From positions 62,001 through 126,000 of the forward strand of contig NZ_RBRE01000084.1 of the NCBI RefSeq assembly GCF_003700275.1: 64,000 nt of DNA. The letters are read 5' to 3'. The notes beneath the pieces are model-generated. The model saw only the letters and a list, made by a program, of their open reading frames with translations. It made no database searches and was not told the DNA's origin. The position numbers and the translations under genes were made by a program. Of this stretch, positions 8,803 through 17,900 are shown in pieces. Position 1 is the first letter of the stretch. Each line of letters opens with the position of its first letter. Source of the DNA: Pseudomonas cichorii (GTDB lineage Bacteria > Pseudomonadota > Gammaproteobacteria > Pseudomonadales > Pseudomonadaceae).

Positions 8803-9683
8803 TGAGCGTTCTGATCAATAAAGACACCAAGGTTATCTGCCAGGGTTTCACTGGTTCGCAAGGTACCTTCCACTCCGAACAAGCCATTGCCTACGGCACC
8901 AAGATGGTTGGCGGCGTGACTCCAGGCAAGGGTGGCACCACTCACCTGAACCTGCCAGTGTTCAACACTGTGAAAGAAGCTGTAGAAGCAACCGGCGCTG
9001 ACGCATCGGTTATCTACGTTCCGGCTCCTTTCTGCAAGGACTCCATCCTTGAAGCAGCTTTCGGCGGCATCAAGCTGATCGTCTGCATCACCGAAGGCAT
9101 TCCTACCATCGACATGCTGGAAGCCAAGGTCAAGTGCGACGAGCTGGGTGTTACCCTGATCGGCCCTAACTGCCCAGGCGTCATTACTCCGGGCGAGTGC
9201 AAGATCGGCATCATGCCAGGTCACATTCACTTGCCAGGCAAGGTTGGTATCGTGTCGCGTTCCGGCACCCTGACCTATGAAGCTGTCAAGCAGACCACTG
9301 ACGCCGGTTTCGGTCAGTCCACCTGCGTTGGTATCGGTGGTGACCCGATCCCGGGCTCCAACTTCATCGACATCTTGAAACTGTTCCAGGAAGACCCGAA
9401 GACCGAAGCGATCGTCATGATCGGTGAGATCGGCGGTTCGGCTGAAGAAGAAGCGGCTGCCTACATCAAGGCACACGTGACCAAGCCGGTTGTTTCCTAC
9501 ATCGCTGGTGTGACTGCTCCTCCGGGCAAGCGCATGGGCCACGCAGGTGCAATCATCTCCGGCGGTAAAGGTACTGCAGACGAGAAATTCGCTGCACTGC
9601 AAGACGCAGGCGTAAAAACCGTGCGTTCGCTGGCAGACATCGGCAAAGCCCTGGCTGAGCTGACTGGTTGGACCGCCAAGTAA
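8802..9683 (+). CDS. sucD: Succinyl-CoA synthetase alpha subunit
   Basis: This 293-residue subunit binds CoA and carries the phosphorylated histidine of succinyl-CoA synthetase. The CoA-binding region (TGSQGTFHSEQAIAYGT) is near residue 20. The phospho-His is H247 in the GHAGAIISGG motif. It is the last gene of the TCA block and is closed by a strong rho-independent terminator 28 bases after its stop. Confidence 0.98.
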   Translation: MSVLINKDTKVICQGFTGSQGTFHSEQAIAYGTKMVGGVTPGKGGTTHLNLPVFNTVKEAVEATGADASVIYVPAPFCKDSILEAAFGGIKLIVCITEGIPTIDMLEAKVKCDELGVTLIGPNCPGVITPGECKIGIMPGHIHLPGKVGIVSRSGTLTYEAVKQTTDAGFGQSTCVGIGGDPIPGSNFIDILKLFQEDPKTEAIVMIGEIGGSAEEEAAAYIKAHVTKPVVSYIAGVTAPPGKRMGHAGAIISGGKGTADEKFAALQDAGVKTVRSLADIGKALAELTGWTAK

Positions 9684-9710
9684 GCTTCGCTTACTTTTCG
9701 TCTGATCGAC

Positions 9711-9740
9711 AAAGGCCACCTTCGGGTGGCCTTTGTGCTT
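9711..9740 (+). terminator. Rho-independent terminator of the suc operon
   Basis: The ten-base stem AAAGGCCACC/GGTGGCCTTT closes a TTCG tetraloop (9711-9734) and is followed by a T-rich tail. This is a textbook terminator placed just after sucD. Confidence 0.9.
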
Positions 9741-10031
9741 TTCGGGGTTTGCCAGGCGAAGCAATCCTCTGTTGCGGTGAAAGGCACTGCCTTGCGAAAT
9801 TCATGCAGGAATAAGCATAAAAACGCTACATACGAGTGCGAGTCGTCGCCTTTCTGCTCTTTTCTAGTGCGTTTAATCGGCTATTTCGTTAGGCTAGCAG
9901 CCTTTTCGTGCCGTCCGTTTCTCACAAGGAATCCTGGCACCGTACTGTCAGCCTTAAAAGGGCAGACAGAACTTCCCTGACCCTCGGGAACTCCTCTTTT
10001 GAATTCTGAATTGGCAGTGTGGTTTCCCTAG
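9741..10031. other. Intergenic region upstream of brnQ
   Basis: Nearly 300 bases without a supported gene. A weak promoter-like pair (TTGCGA at 9792 and CATAAA at 9816, 18 apart) and a short TTCCC/GGGAA hairpin at about 9973-9990 are the only signals seen. A long leader for brnQ is possible, but I recognise no riboswitch. Confidence 0.35.
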
Positions 10032-11345
10032 ATGAAAGTGTTGAAAGGCCAGGACATTCTGGCATTGGGTTTCATGACGTTCGCCCTGTTCGTGGGCGCC
10101 GGTAATATCATCTTCCCGCCTATCGTAGGCTTGCAGGCTGGTCCGCATGTGTGGATGGCTGCACTGGGCTTTCTGGTCACGGCTGTTGGCCTGCCGGTCG
10201 TTACCGTCATCGCACTGGCCAAGGTCGGCGGCGCGATGGACGACTTGAGCAGCCCCATCGGCAAGATTGCCGGAGGAGTTCTGGCTGCTGTGTGCTATCT
10301 GGCGGTCGGCCCGCTGTTCGCCACGCCACGTACGGCCACCGTATCGTTTGAAGTCGGCCTGGCGCCATTGACAGGAGAGAGCCCGCTGGCGCTGTTCCTG
10401 TACAGCCTGGTGTATTTCCTCGTGGTGTTCTGGGTTTCGATGTACCCGGGCCGCTTGCTGGACACCGTTGGCCGTTTCCTCGCGCCGTTGAAGATCATTG
10501 CCCTGGCGGTACTTGGCATCGCTGCCTTCATGCTTCCGGCAGGTGAAATCGGTTCTGCAGAGCCGGCTTATGTCGCGGCACCGTTCTCTCAGGGCTTTAT
10601 CAATGGTTACCTGACCATGGACACCCTCGGGGCGCTGGTCTTCGGTATCGTCATTGTCAATGCCATCCGCTCGCGAGGCGTCGAGTCGCCACGCCTGATT
10701 ACCCGTTATGCGGTGATTGCCGGGCTTATCGCTGGCGTAGGTCTGGCGCTGGTGTATATCAGCCTGTTCCGCCTCGGTTCCGGCAGCCACGCGGTGGCGG
10801 CAGGTGCAGCCAATGGCGCGGCAGTGCTGCATGCTTATGTGCAACATACCTTTGGTTCGCTGGGCAGTGGTTTTCTGGCGGTGCTGATTTCGTTGGCCTG
10901 CCTGGTTACTGCTGTTGGCCTGACCTGCGCCTGTGCCGAGTACTTCAGCCGTGTGCTGCCGCTGTCCTACAAGGCTCTGGTCATCATCCTGGCGCTGTTT
11001 TCCCTGTTGGTGTCCAATCTGGGGCTGACCAATCTGATTCAGTTCTCGATTCCGGTGCTGACCGCAATCTATCCGCCCTGCATCGTTCTGGTCGGGCTGA
11101 GCTTCTGCAAGGGGCTGTGGAACAGTCAGGGACGTGTCATTGGCCCGGTCATGCTGGTTTCGCTGTTGTTCGGCATTCTCGATGCCTACAAGGGGGCCGG
11201 TTTTGCCGAACACCTGCCAAGCGTGCTGGCAAACCTGCCGCTTAGCGAGCAGGGTCTGGCCTGGCTGGTGCCGTCGGTGATTACTCTGGTCGGTGCCATG
11301 GCATTTGACCGGATAGCCGGCAAGCGCAGCGAAGCGCTGGCATAA
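10032..11345 (+). CDS. brnQ: Branched-chain amino acid transporter (LIVCS family)
   Basis: This 437-residue integral membrane protein is built almost entirely of hydrophobic helices (about 12). The family N-terminal signature is clear (FALFVGAGNIIFPPIVGLQAG). BrnQ-type carriers take up leucine, isoleucine and valine with Na+ or H+ across the inner membrane. It stands alone between two terminators, so it is probably monocistronic. The start at 10032 places the first helix correctly. Confidence 0.93.
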   Translation: MKVLKGQDILALGFMTFALFVGAGNIIFPPIVGLQAGPHVWMAALGFLVTAVGLPVVTVIALAKVGGAMDDLSSPIGKIAGGVLAAVCYLAVGPLFATPRTATVSFEVGLAPLTGESPLALFLYSLVYFLVVFWVSMYPGRLLDTVGRFLAPLKIIALAVLGIAAFMLPAGEIGSAEPAYVAAPFSQGFINGYLTMDTLGALVFGIVIVNAIRSRGVESPRLITRYAVIAGLIAGVGLALVYISLFRLGSGSHAVAAGAANGAAVLHAYVQHTFGSLGSGFLAVLISLACLVTAVGLTCACAEYFSRVLPLSYKALVIILALFSLLVSNLGLTNLIQFSIPVLTAIYPPCIVLVGLSFCKGLWNSQGRVIGPVMLVSLLFGILDAYKGAGFAEHLPSVLANLPLSEQGLAWLVPSVITLVGAMAFDRIAGKRSEALA

Positions 11346-11395
11346 GGCTGTAATGAGTTAATACACAGCTGTACAGGCAGTTTTACAGTTGAACT

Positions 11396-11425
11396 AATAA
11401 AGCCCGTTAAATAACGGGCTTTATT
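11396..11425. terminator. Bidirectional terminator between brnQ and a lipoprotein gene
   Basis: A perfect 30-base palindrome has 14-base arms (11396-11409 and 11412-11425) around AA, a GC core GCCCG/CGGGC, and A/T runs on both outsides. It serves the convergent genes brnQ (plus strand) and the small lipoprotein gene (minus strand). Confidence 0.9.
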
Positions 11426-11453
11426 GTTTTTCAGGAAGTCCCCGGGCCGTGGT

Positions 11454-11711
11454 TTATTTGGCGGGAGCTGTCTCTGGCGCTGGAGCCGGTGTTTCGGTCG
11501 CGCGTTGTTGTGCGGCTTCTGCATTCTTCTGGGCAGCTTCCTGGCTTTCCTTGGCCGCATCGTTCACTTTTTCCTGGGCCTTCTCCATGGACTCCTGGGA
11601 TTGTTGAGCTGCTTTATTGGCTTCTTGCTGAGTGTTTTCGGACTTTTTGTCGCAGGCGGCAAGACCCAATGTGGCAGAAAGCATCAAGGCATAGGCTAAA
11701 GATTTACGCAT
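11454..11711 (-). CDS. Small Gln/Ala-rich lipoprotein
   Basis: This 85-residue protein starts with a lipoprotein signal peptide (MRKSLAYALMLSATLGLAAC) whose lipobox LGLAAC predicts lipidation at C20. The mature part is strongly charged and rich in Gln, Ala, Glu and Lys (about 21-70) and is likely a single alpha-helix. It ends with a Pro/Ala tail (PAPAPETAPAK). I do not recognise a named family. An AAGGAG ribosome-binding site precedes the ATG. By analogy with other short helical lipoproteins an envelope role is plausible but not shown. Confidence 0.85.
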   Translation of the reverse strand: MRKSLAYALMLSATLGLAACDKKSENTQQEANKAAQQSQESMEKAQEKVNDAAKESQEAAQKNAEAAQQRATETPAPAPETAPAK

Positions 11712-11964
11712 GGGGTATTTCTCCTTATTGATTATCTACGTGCCTGAGAACCCAGCCCTGTAAGTTAAGTTCCAACGGATTATCGGAATATTAAAGTTCA
11801 CTGTTCTGTCGGTATTACAGTTCCTGAACTGCACGGTCGACACAGCGGGATAAAGGAGCCCGGCGTCTGTCACGCCAGGGCAACGCCAGACGCCGACATG
11901 CGACCTGGCAATCCCTCCATTGGCGCCCCTGCCGCAGAAGAATCGCAGTTGATGTTTTCAGGCT
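11712..11964. other. Intergenic region between the lipoprotein gene and the htpG promoter
   Basis: No supported gene. It holds one perfect nine-base inverted repeat, CGGCGTCTG (11861-11869) and CAGACGCCG (11887-11895), with a 17-base loop. No terminator tail follows and its role is unknown. Confidence 0.4.
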
Positions 11965-11992
11965 CTTGAAATCCCGGTCCCAGCCCCCACCT
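11965..11992 (+). promoter_or_regulatory. Sigma-32 heat-shock promoter of htpG
   Basis: CTTGAAA (11965-11971), then a 13-base spacer, then CCCCACCT (11985-11992) matches the sigma-32 (RpoH) consensus CTTGAAA-N12-14-CCCCATNT with one mismatch. It lies 77 bases before the htpG start, which suits a heat-shock chaperone. Confidence 0.85.
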
Positions 11993-12068
11993 TGATGACT
12001 ACCCGCTGCCACACAGGCCCGAGCCTGAAATGTGGCGGCTTATATCATCCACTTGGAGTTTGATGACC

Positions 12069-13976
12069 ATGAGTGTGGAAACTCAAAAGGAAACCCTGGG
12101 CTTCCAGACCGAGGTAAAGCAACTGCTGCACCTCATGATCCATTCGCTGTATTCCAACAAGGAAATCTTCCTTCGCGAATTGATCTCGAACGCCTCCGAC
12201 GCTGTCGATAAACTACGCTTCGAGGCCTTGTCCAAGCCTGAGTTGCTTGAAGGCGGCGCGGAACTGAAAATTCGCGTGACCTTCGACAAGGACGCCAAGA
12301 CCGTTACGCTCGAAGACAACGGCATCGGTATGAGCCGTGACGATGTGATTACCCATCTGGGTACCATCGCCAAATCCGGTACCGCAGATTTCATGAAAAA
12401 CCTGTCGGGCGACCAGAAGAAGGATTCGCACCTGATTGGTCAGTTCGGTGTGGGCTTCTACTCGGCATTCATCGTTGCCGACCAGGTTGAAGTGTTCAGC
12501 CGCCGTGCTGGCCTGCCTGCCGGTGAAGGTGTGCACTGGTCCTCGAAAGGCGAGGGCGAGTTTGAAGTCGCCACCATCGAGAAGGCCGAGCGCGGCACCC
12601 GTATCGTCCTGCACCTGAAAAGTGGTGAAGACGAGTTCGCCGATGGCTACCGTCTGCGCAACATCATCAAGAAGTATTCCGACCACATCGCCTTGCCGAT
12701 CGAGCTGCCCAAAGAGCAGGCTCCGGCCGCCGAAGGCGAAGAGGCTCCGGCAGAGGAATGGGAAACCGTCAACCGTGCCAGCGCTCTCTGGACTCGTTCC
12801 CGTACCGATGTGAAGGACGAGGAATACCAGGAGTTCTACAAGCACGTTGCCCATGACTACGAGAACCCGCTGAGCTGGAGCCATAACAAGGTCGAAGGCA
12901 AGCTGGAATACACCTCGTTGCTCTACGTTCCGGCTCGCGCGCCGTTCGACCTGTACCAGCGTGAGGCGCCGCGTGGCCTGAAGCTGTACGTGCAGCGTGT
13001 ATTCGTCATGGATCAGGCCGAGTCCTTCCTGCCGTTGTACCTGCGCTTCATCAAGGGCGTGGTCGACTCCAATGACCTGTCGCTGAACGTTTCCCGGGAA
13101 ATTCTGCAGAAAGACCCGATCATCGATTCGATGAAGTCCGCGCTGACCAAGCGCGTGCTGGACATGCTGGAAAAACTGGCCAAGAACGAGCCTGAGCAAT
13201 ACAAGGGCTTCTGGAAAAACTTCGGTCAGGTACTTAAAGAAGGTCCGGCTGAAGACTTCGCCAACAAGGAAAAGATCGCCGGTCTGCTGCGCTTCGCTTC
13301 GACTTCTGACGAAAGCGGCGAGCAGAGCGTTTCCCTGGCTGAATACCTGGCGCGCGCCAAGGAAGGTCAGGACAAGATCTATTACCTCACCGGCGAATCC
13401 TACGCGCAGGTCAAGAACAGCCCGCACCTGGAAGTCTTCCGCAAGAAAGGCATCGAAGTGCTTCTGCTGACCGATCGTATCGACGAGTGGCTGATGAGCT
13501 ACCTGAGCGATTTCGACGGCAAGGGCTTTGTCGATGTGGCACGGGGTGATCTGGATCTGGGCAAGCTTGATTCCGAAGAGGACAAGAAGGCTCAGGAAGA
13601 GATCGCCAAGGACAAGGAAGGCCTCATCGAGCGCCTCAAGACAGCCTTGGGCGAGTCGGTCAGCGAGGTGCGTGTTTCTCACCGCCTGACCGATTCTCCG
13701 GCGATCCTGGCCATTGGTGAGCAGGATCTGGGTCTGCAGATGCGTCAGATCCTCGAAGCCAGCGGCCAGAAGGTTCCGGATTCCAAGCCGATCTTTGAGT
13801 TCAACCCGTCTCACCCTCTGATCGGCAAGCTCGATCTGGAGCAGAGCGAAGAGCGCTTCGGCGACCTGTCGCACATCCTCTTCGATCAGGCGGCGCTGGC
13901 CGCCGGTGACAGCTTGAAAGACCCGGCTGCCTATGTGCGCCGTCTGAACAAGTTGCTGGTCGAACTGTCTGTTTGA
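12069..13976 (+). CDS. htpG: Molecular chaperone HtpG (Hsp90)
   Basis: This 635-residue cytosolic ATP-dependent chaperone has the GHKL ATPase domain at the N-terminus. Visible are FLRELISNASDAVDKLR (the Asn that binds Mg-ATP), DNGIGM, and GQFGVGFYSAF, followed by the middle domain (SLNVSREILQ) and the C-terminal dimerisation part. ATG at 12069 gives MSVETQKETLGFQTEV, the usual start. Two in-frame ATG or upstream codons exist, and ATG at 12063 has a closer GGAG, so a two-residue longer form is possible. Expression under RpoH is indicated by the upstream promoter. Confidence 0.97.
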   Translation: MSVETQKETLGFQTEVKQLLHLMIHSLYSNKEIFLRELISNASDAVDKLRFEALSKPELLEGGAELKIRVTFDKDAKTVTLEDNGIGMSRDDVITHLGTIAKSGTADFMKNLSGDQKKDSHLIGQFGVGFYSAFIVADQVEVFSRRAGLPAGEGVHWSSKGEGEFEVATIEKAERGTRIVLHLKSGEDEFADGYRLRNIIKKYSDHIALPIELPKEQAPAAEGEEAPAEEWETVNRASALWTRSRTDVKDEEYQEFYKHVAHDYENPLSWSHNKVEGKLEYTSLLYVPARAPFDLYQREAPRGLKLYVQRVFVMDQAESFLPLYLRFIKGVVDSNDLSLNVSREILQKDPIIDSMKSALTKRVLDMLEKLAKNEPEQYKGFWKNFGQVLKEGPAEDFANKEKIAGLLRFASTSDESGEQSVSLAEYLARAKEGQDKIYYLTGESYAQVKNSPHLEVFRKKGIEVLLLTDRIDEWLMSYLSDFDGKGFVDVARGDLDLGKLDSEEDKKAQEEIAKDKEGLIERLKTALGESVSEVRVSHRLTDSPAILAIGEQDLGLQMRQILEASGQKVPDSKPIFEFNPSHPLIGKLDLEQSEERFGDLSHILFDQAALAAGDSLKDPAAYVRRLNKLLVELSV

Positions 13977-13990
13977 TAGTTGATTGACAG

Positions 13991-14016
13991 AAAACCCGCT
14001 TCGGCGGGTTTTTTGT
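13991..14016 (+). terminator. Terminator of htpG
   Basis: The stem AAAACCCGC/GCGGGTTTT around TTCG (13991-14012) runs into more T residues, 14 bases after the htpG stop. Confidence 0.9.
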
Positions 14017-14058
14017 TTTGGTATGTGAACCCTCTTTCTCAATGATCAGGAGTCAGCA

Positions 14059-14790
14059 ATGAGCAGCAACATCACTGTCCGTTCCGTGGTTTACCAGATC
14101 GATGGCCAGCCTTACGAAAGTCGCCTGGTGTTTGACTCGGCCGCTACCTCGAAGCGCCCGGGCCTGCTGATGGCCCCCAACTGGATGGGTGTCAGTCAGG
14201 GCGCTGAAACCATTGCCAAGGCAGTTGCCGAGCAGGGTTATGTCGTGCTGTTGGCCGACCTGTACGGGCAAACCATTCGTCCAGCCAACAATGACGAGGC
14301 GGGCGCTGCCATGACGCCGCTCAAGGATGACCGTGCCTTGCTGCGCAAACGCATGCAGGTAGCCCTCGATCAATTGCTGAGCCAGGAAGACGTTTCCCTG
14401 GATGCCGGCAAGATCGCGACCTTCGGTTTCTGCTTCGGCGGTTGCTGTTCGCTGGAACTGGCACGTACCGGTGCAGAGCTGAAAGCGGCCATTTCCTTCC
14501 ACGGCACGCTGGACACACCGAACCCTGCCGACGCGAACAATATCAAGGGTAAGGTGCTGGTCCTGCACGGCGCCTCCGATCCATTGGTCGCCAGGGAGCA
14601 GTTGCCAGCATTCGAGGAAGAAATGAACGCTGCTGGTGTGGATTGGCAGTTGCACAGCTACGGCGGCGCCTTCCACTCGTTCACCGACCCGCACGCCAAC
14701 GTGCCGGGTATGATGATGTACGACGCCAAAGTGGCCGGGCGTGCGTTTACCAGCATGCATAACCTGCTGGGTGAAGTATTCAAGGGTTGA
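14059..14790 (+). CDS. Dienelactone hydrolase family protein
   Basis: This 243-residue alpha/beta hydrolase is likely cytosolic (no signal peptide). The nucleophile is a cysteine, C125, in GFCFGGCC, as in dienelactone hydrolase. D174 (HGASDPLV) and H206 (AFHSFTDP) complete the Cys-Asp-His triad. Family members cleave lactones or small esters, but no aromatic degradation genes are near, so the substrate cannot be named. A good ribosome-binding site (AGGAG) precedes the ATG. Confidence 0.9.
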   Translation: MSSNITVRSVVYQIDGQPYESRLVFDSAATSKRPGLLMAPNWMGVSQGAETIAKAVAEQGYVVLLADLYGQTIRPANNDEAGAAMTPLKDDRALLRKRMQVALDQLLSQEDVSLDAGKIATFGFCFGGCCSLELARTGAELKAAISFHGTLDTPNPADANNIKGKVLVLHGASDPLVAREQLPAFEEEMNAAGVDWQLHSYGGAFHSFTDPHANVPGMMMYDAKVAGRAFTSMHNLLGEVFKG

Positions 14791-14848
14791 AGCAATACCC
14801 GGCTCTTTCGCAAGTAAATTCGCGCGGGATACAACTGTCGTGACCAAG

Positions 14849-14898
14849 GCCCTTCCCACGAATTTCAACCGTGGGAGGGGGCTTGCCCGCGACTAGGC
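14849..14898. repeat. REP-type palindromic element 3' of the dienelactone hydrolase
   Basis: CTTCCCACG pairs with CGTGGGAG across a short loop and runs into GGGGGCTTGCCCGCGAC, a familiar Pseudomonas REP sequence. It sits between the hydrolase and the 3' end of the large fusion gene. Confidence 0.7.
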
Positions 14899-14960
14899 AA
14901 GCAAAAAGAAACGCAGCATCTGAATTGTGGCCCGGGCAGTGAACCGTCAGGGACAGCGGA

Positions 14961-17900
14961 TCAGGGCGTGAAATACTGACGGCGCTGGTGCTGCTCCTGG
15001 TGCATGGGGAACATCACGGCGTAGAACTCGGTCCAGCCCCCCATGCGCACGCGCAGCAGGTCGTAGCGTTCCGGATCCTTGCTCGCCGCCTGGTAGGTGG
15101 CGAGGTCGGCACAGGTCAGCGTGATCAGGTTGGAGCCCGTGCCGCCGTCGGCATATACGCGCAGGAAGCGTTTCAGGTCTTCCAGCGGGAAGTTCTCGGA
15201 GATGTTCATGTCCACCGGGGATGCGTTGGAGAGCCCGTAGTCAATGGCGTCGTTGCGCCAGCTCTCTAGCGATTGGTAGATATTGCGGAAGGCTGGTGCC
15301 GCGGCCAGATCCTGTGGCGCCGGCACCGGAGACAGGTCGGACGCAATCGGCATGCCGTTGCGGCGGCCATCGGCCGTGGCACCGCAGGGCGCGCCATCGC
15401 CCACATAGCCCTCGAAGGTACCGATGCCCGGCGTGACGACGAATTCAAACTGGCCGTAGGTCTTGGCAATGCCGTCCAGCAGCGGCTGCAGTGCGGGATG
15501 AGGCTGGCGGATCACATCCACGCACAGGCGGATCAGGTGGTCCATGACCCAATTGCCCAGTTCGTCCACTTCCTTGTTTCCGCTGCCCCACTTGGGCAAC
15601 TGCAGGGCGATGTCGCGCCATTCCTGGTAACGGCGTGTGCGCTCGCCCGCTGCCGCAGGCCCCGTCAACTCGTTCTGGTACGGCTCAATCAGGGTGTAGC
15701 CCCAGTCGTTGATCAGGCAATCCACCAGCTCGGGGAGTGTAGTAATCGCCGTCTCGCGGTCGTACACCAGCTTCTTGATCGCATACAGGGAATCGATAGT
15801 GTTGGAGACGCCCACGCACAGCGGTGCAATCATGTGAAAGCGCGCTCCGGCATTGGTCAGGTCGCGGCCCGAATCGACACAGCCGTCGATCAACGTGGAC
15901 AACAGAGGGCTGGGGCAGATTTCGCCAAGATTGCCGTAGGCGCCGAGGATGACGTTGTAGGTCTGTATCACTAGCCATTCCAGTTGGTGCAGGAACTGCG
16001 ACTGCAGCTTTTCAAAGCTGTCTATCTCGTGCGCAGGCGGAGAGCGGAAAGTCTGCTTCAGGCCGCGCAGGTAGATCGGCCCGGCCGCGCCATAGGTGGC
16101 TCCCTGATTCAGCGCCTGCTCCAGCGCCGCCATCGGTGTGACGTTGGCAAACGCAAACTCGGTGGCACCCGCCAGCATCGGCTCATAGCAGCCATCGGCA
16201 GCGTAATCGCGCGACCAGCGCAGCGACACGTCCTTGCCCGAGCGGCGCAGTGCTTCGCACAGTTTGTCATCCTGGTACAGGATCGGGTGCGCACCGCCTG
16301 CCAGCAGCGATTGGGCCGCAGCGTCCAGAATTTCCTGGGGCATGTCCTTGTACACCCGCAGCGAAAGAGTGGGCGCGTTAACCGGTATGCGGCGGGCCGC
16401 CTTCAGGCACAGCATGGTCACCGGGTTGACGCCGCCGGTAGGCTCGGCATCGTCATTGGCCACATAGCCACCCACGGTGATCTGCTGCACCCACTGGTTG
16501 ATACCGCCCCCCTGCGGGAAGTTGCCGCCCAGCCCACAGACCGCCGTGGTGCCGTAATTGACGTAGTCGGTGATGTCGGCTCGGTTCGCGAAAGCGTTCT
16601 CGCCCATCTTCAGCCACAGACAATCGACGATCTCCTGCGCACGGGCTTCGTCCAGCGGATGCTTTTGGAGCAACGGCCACAGGATCTGGTCCAGCCGCCC
16701 CAGGGCCGTCAGTTCGCCCAACAGGTGCAGGCAGCAGTGGAAGGAAAAGATCAACTGCACGCCATCATGGAAATCACGCGGCGGCTGGCTGCTCAGGTGG
16801 CGCAGGCGCGCAGCCACGTCGCGCATGTTCTGCGCATCCTCCGCTGCAGTGGCCTGGGCCGCTGTGTGCTCGGCATGCTCGGCCCAGTTGAGCAGGTAGC
16901 GCTGTACGCCTTCCAGCGACCAGATCGCCCCCTGATAGAAGTCCTGCTGCGCCGCTGTCAGGCCGGGTTGTGCCCGTTTTTGCTGCAACTGCGCCAACAG
17001 ACCGCCCAGGCCCAGGTCGACCAGGTGCTGGTAGTGCGGCACCACATGGCCCATGGCCGACCATTCGTTGAGCTGGCCCTTGAGCCAGGCCGTAATGGTC
17101 TCTTGCTCGTTCAGGTAGGGCACCACTTCCTTGCCGCGCCCCAGCGTGAAGTCGGGAATGATCCCCACCAGCAATTCTTCGGGGTAGATGCGCAGCAACT
17201 GGTTGTCACGCGCCAGTCGCGAATGCGGGGACGAGAGCAGATCTGCCAGCGTCTTCTGGTTGGCCAGCCCCTTGCGCAGCAAGGCCGAGCCCTGGAGCAC
17301 CGACGCTTCGTCCGGTGTCACCAGCGTCGACAGGTGCGGCAGGCGTGGAAAGGGCTGGCGGCGCAGCCAGCCGTCGCTCCAATGCGAAAAGGTGCGCCCC
17401 AGCAAGGTCAGCAGGCGAGGGCCGGGCGGGTCTCCCGGCGCATAGCCGCCCTCTGCCATCTGGTGCAGGTAGTCCTGCGAGTTATAGAACATATAGCCAT
17501 TGGAGCTGCGTACATCCCAGTGCGGATCTTCCTCGGTATCTGCCACGCTGGCCACGTGCGCCACGTCCAGCTCTGCAGCCGCCGGTACATACCAGTAGGC
17601 ACCCGCCACTCCCTGTACTACGCTCATCAGGCGATCGACCGGGCGATCCGGCATGTCACCCATCATGTGGTGCAGGATCTTCTCGAAACGCTCCTGCTCG
17701 TTGCAGAAAGCCACGAACATCAGGCCTGCCTCACGCGCCGCGTGCCCGGCCTGTTCGCCAAATGGCAGCGCCTGCCGCAGCAGCTTGCGGTTATCGCCAT
17801 TGGCATCGCGCACATGAGCGCGGTGGATATGCGCATCCCCAGGTCCCTGCGGCAAGATTGCCCCATCCGTATCGCGGCCGATCATGGCGTCTTCGCTGTC

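Noticed and set aside
11815..12012. 65-codon minus-strand frame upstream of htpG
   Set aside because: It covers the htpG heat-shock promoter, has no ribosome-binding site and an unnatural composition.
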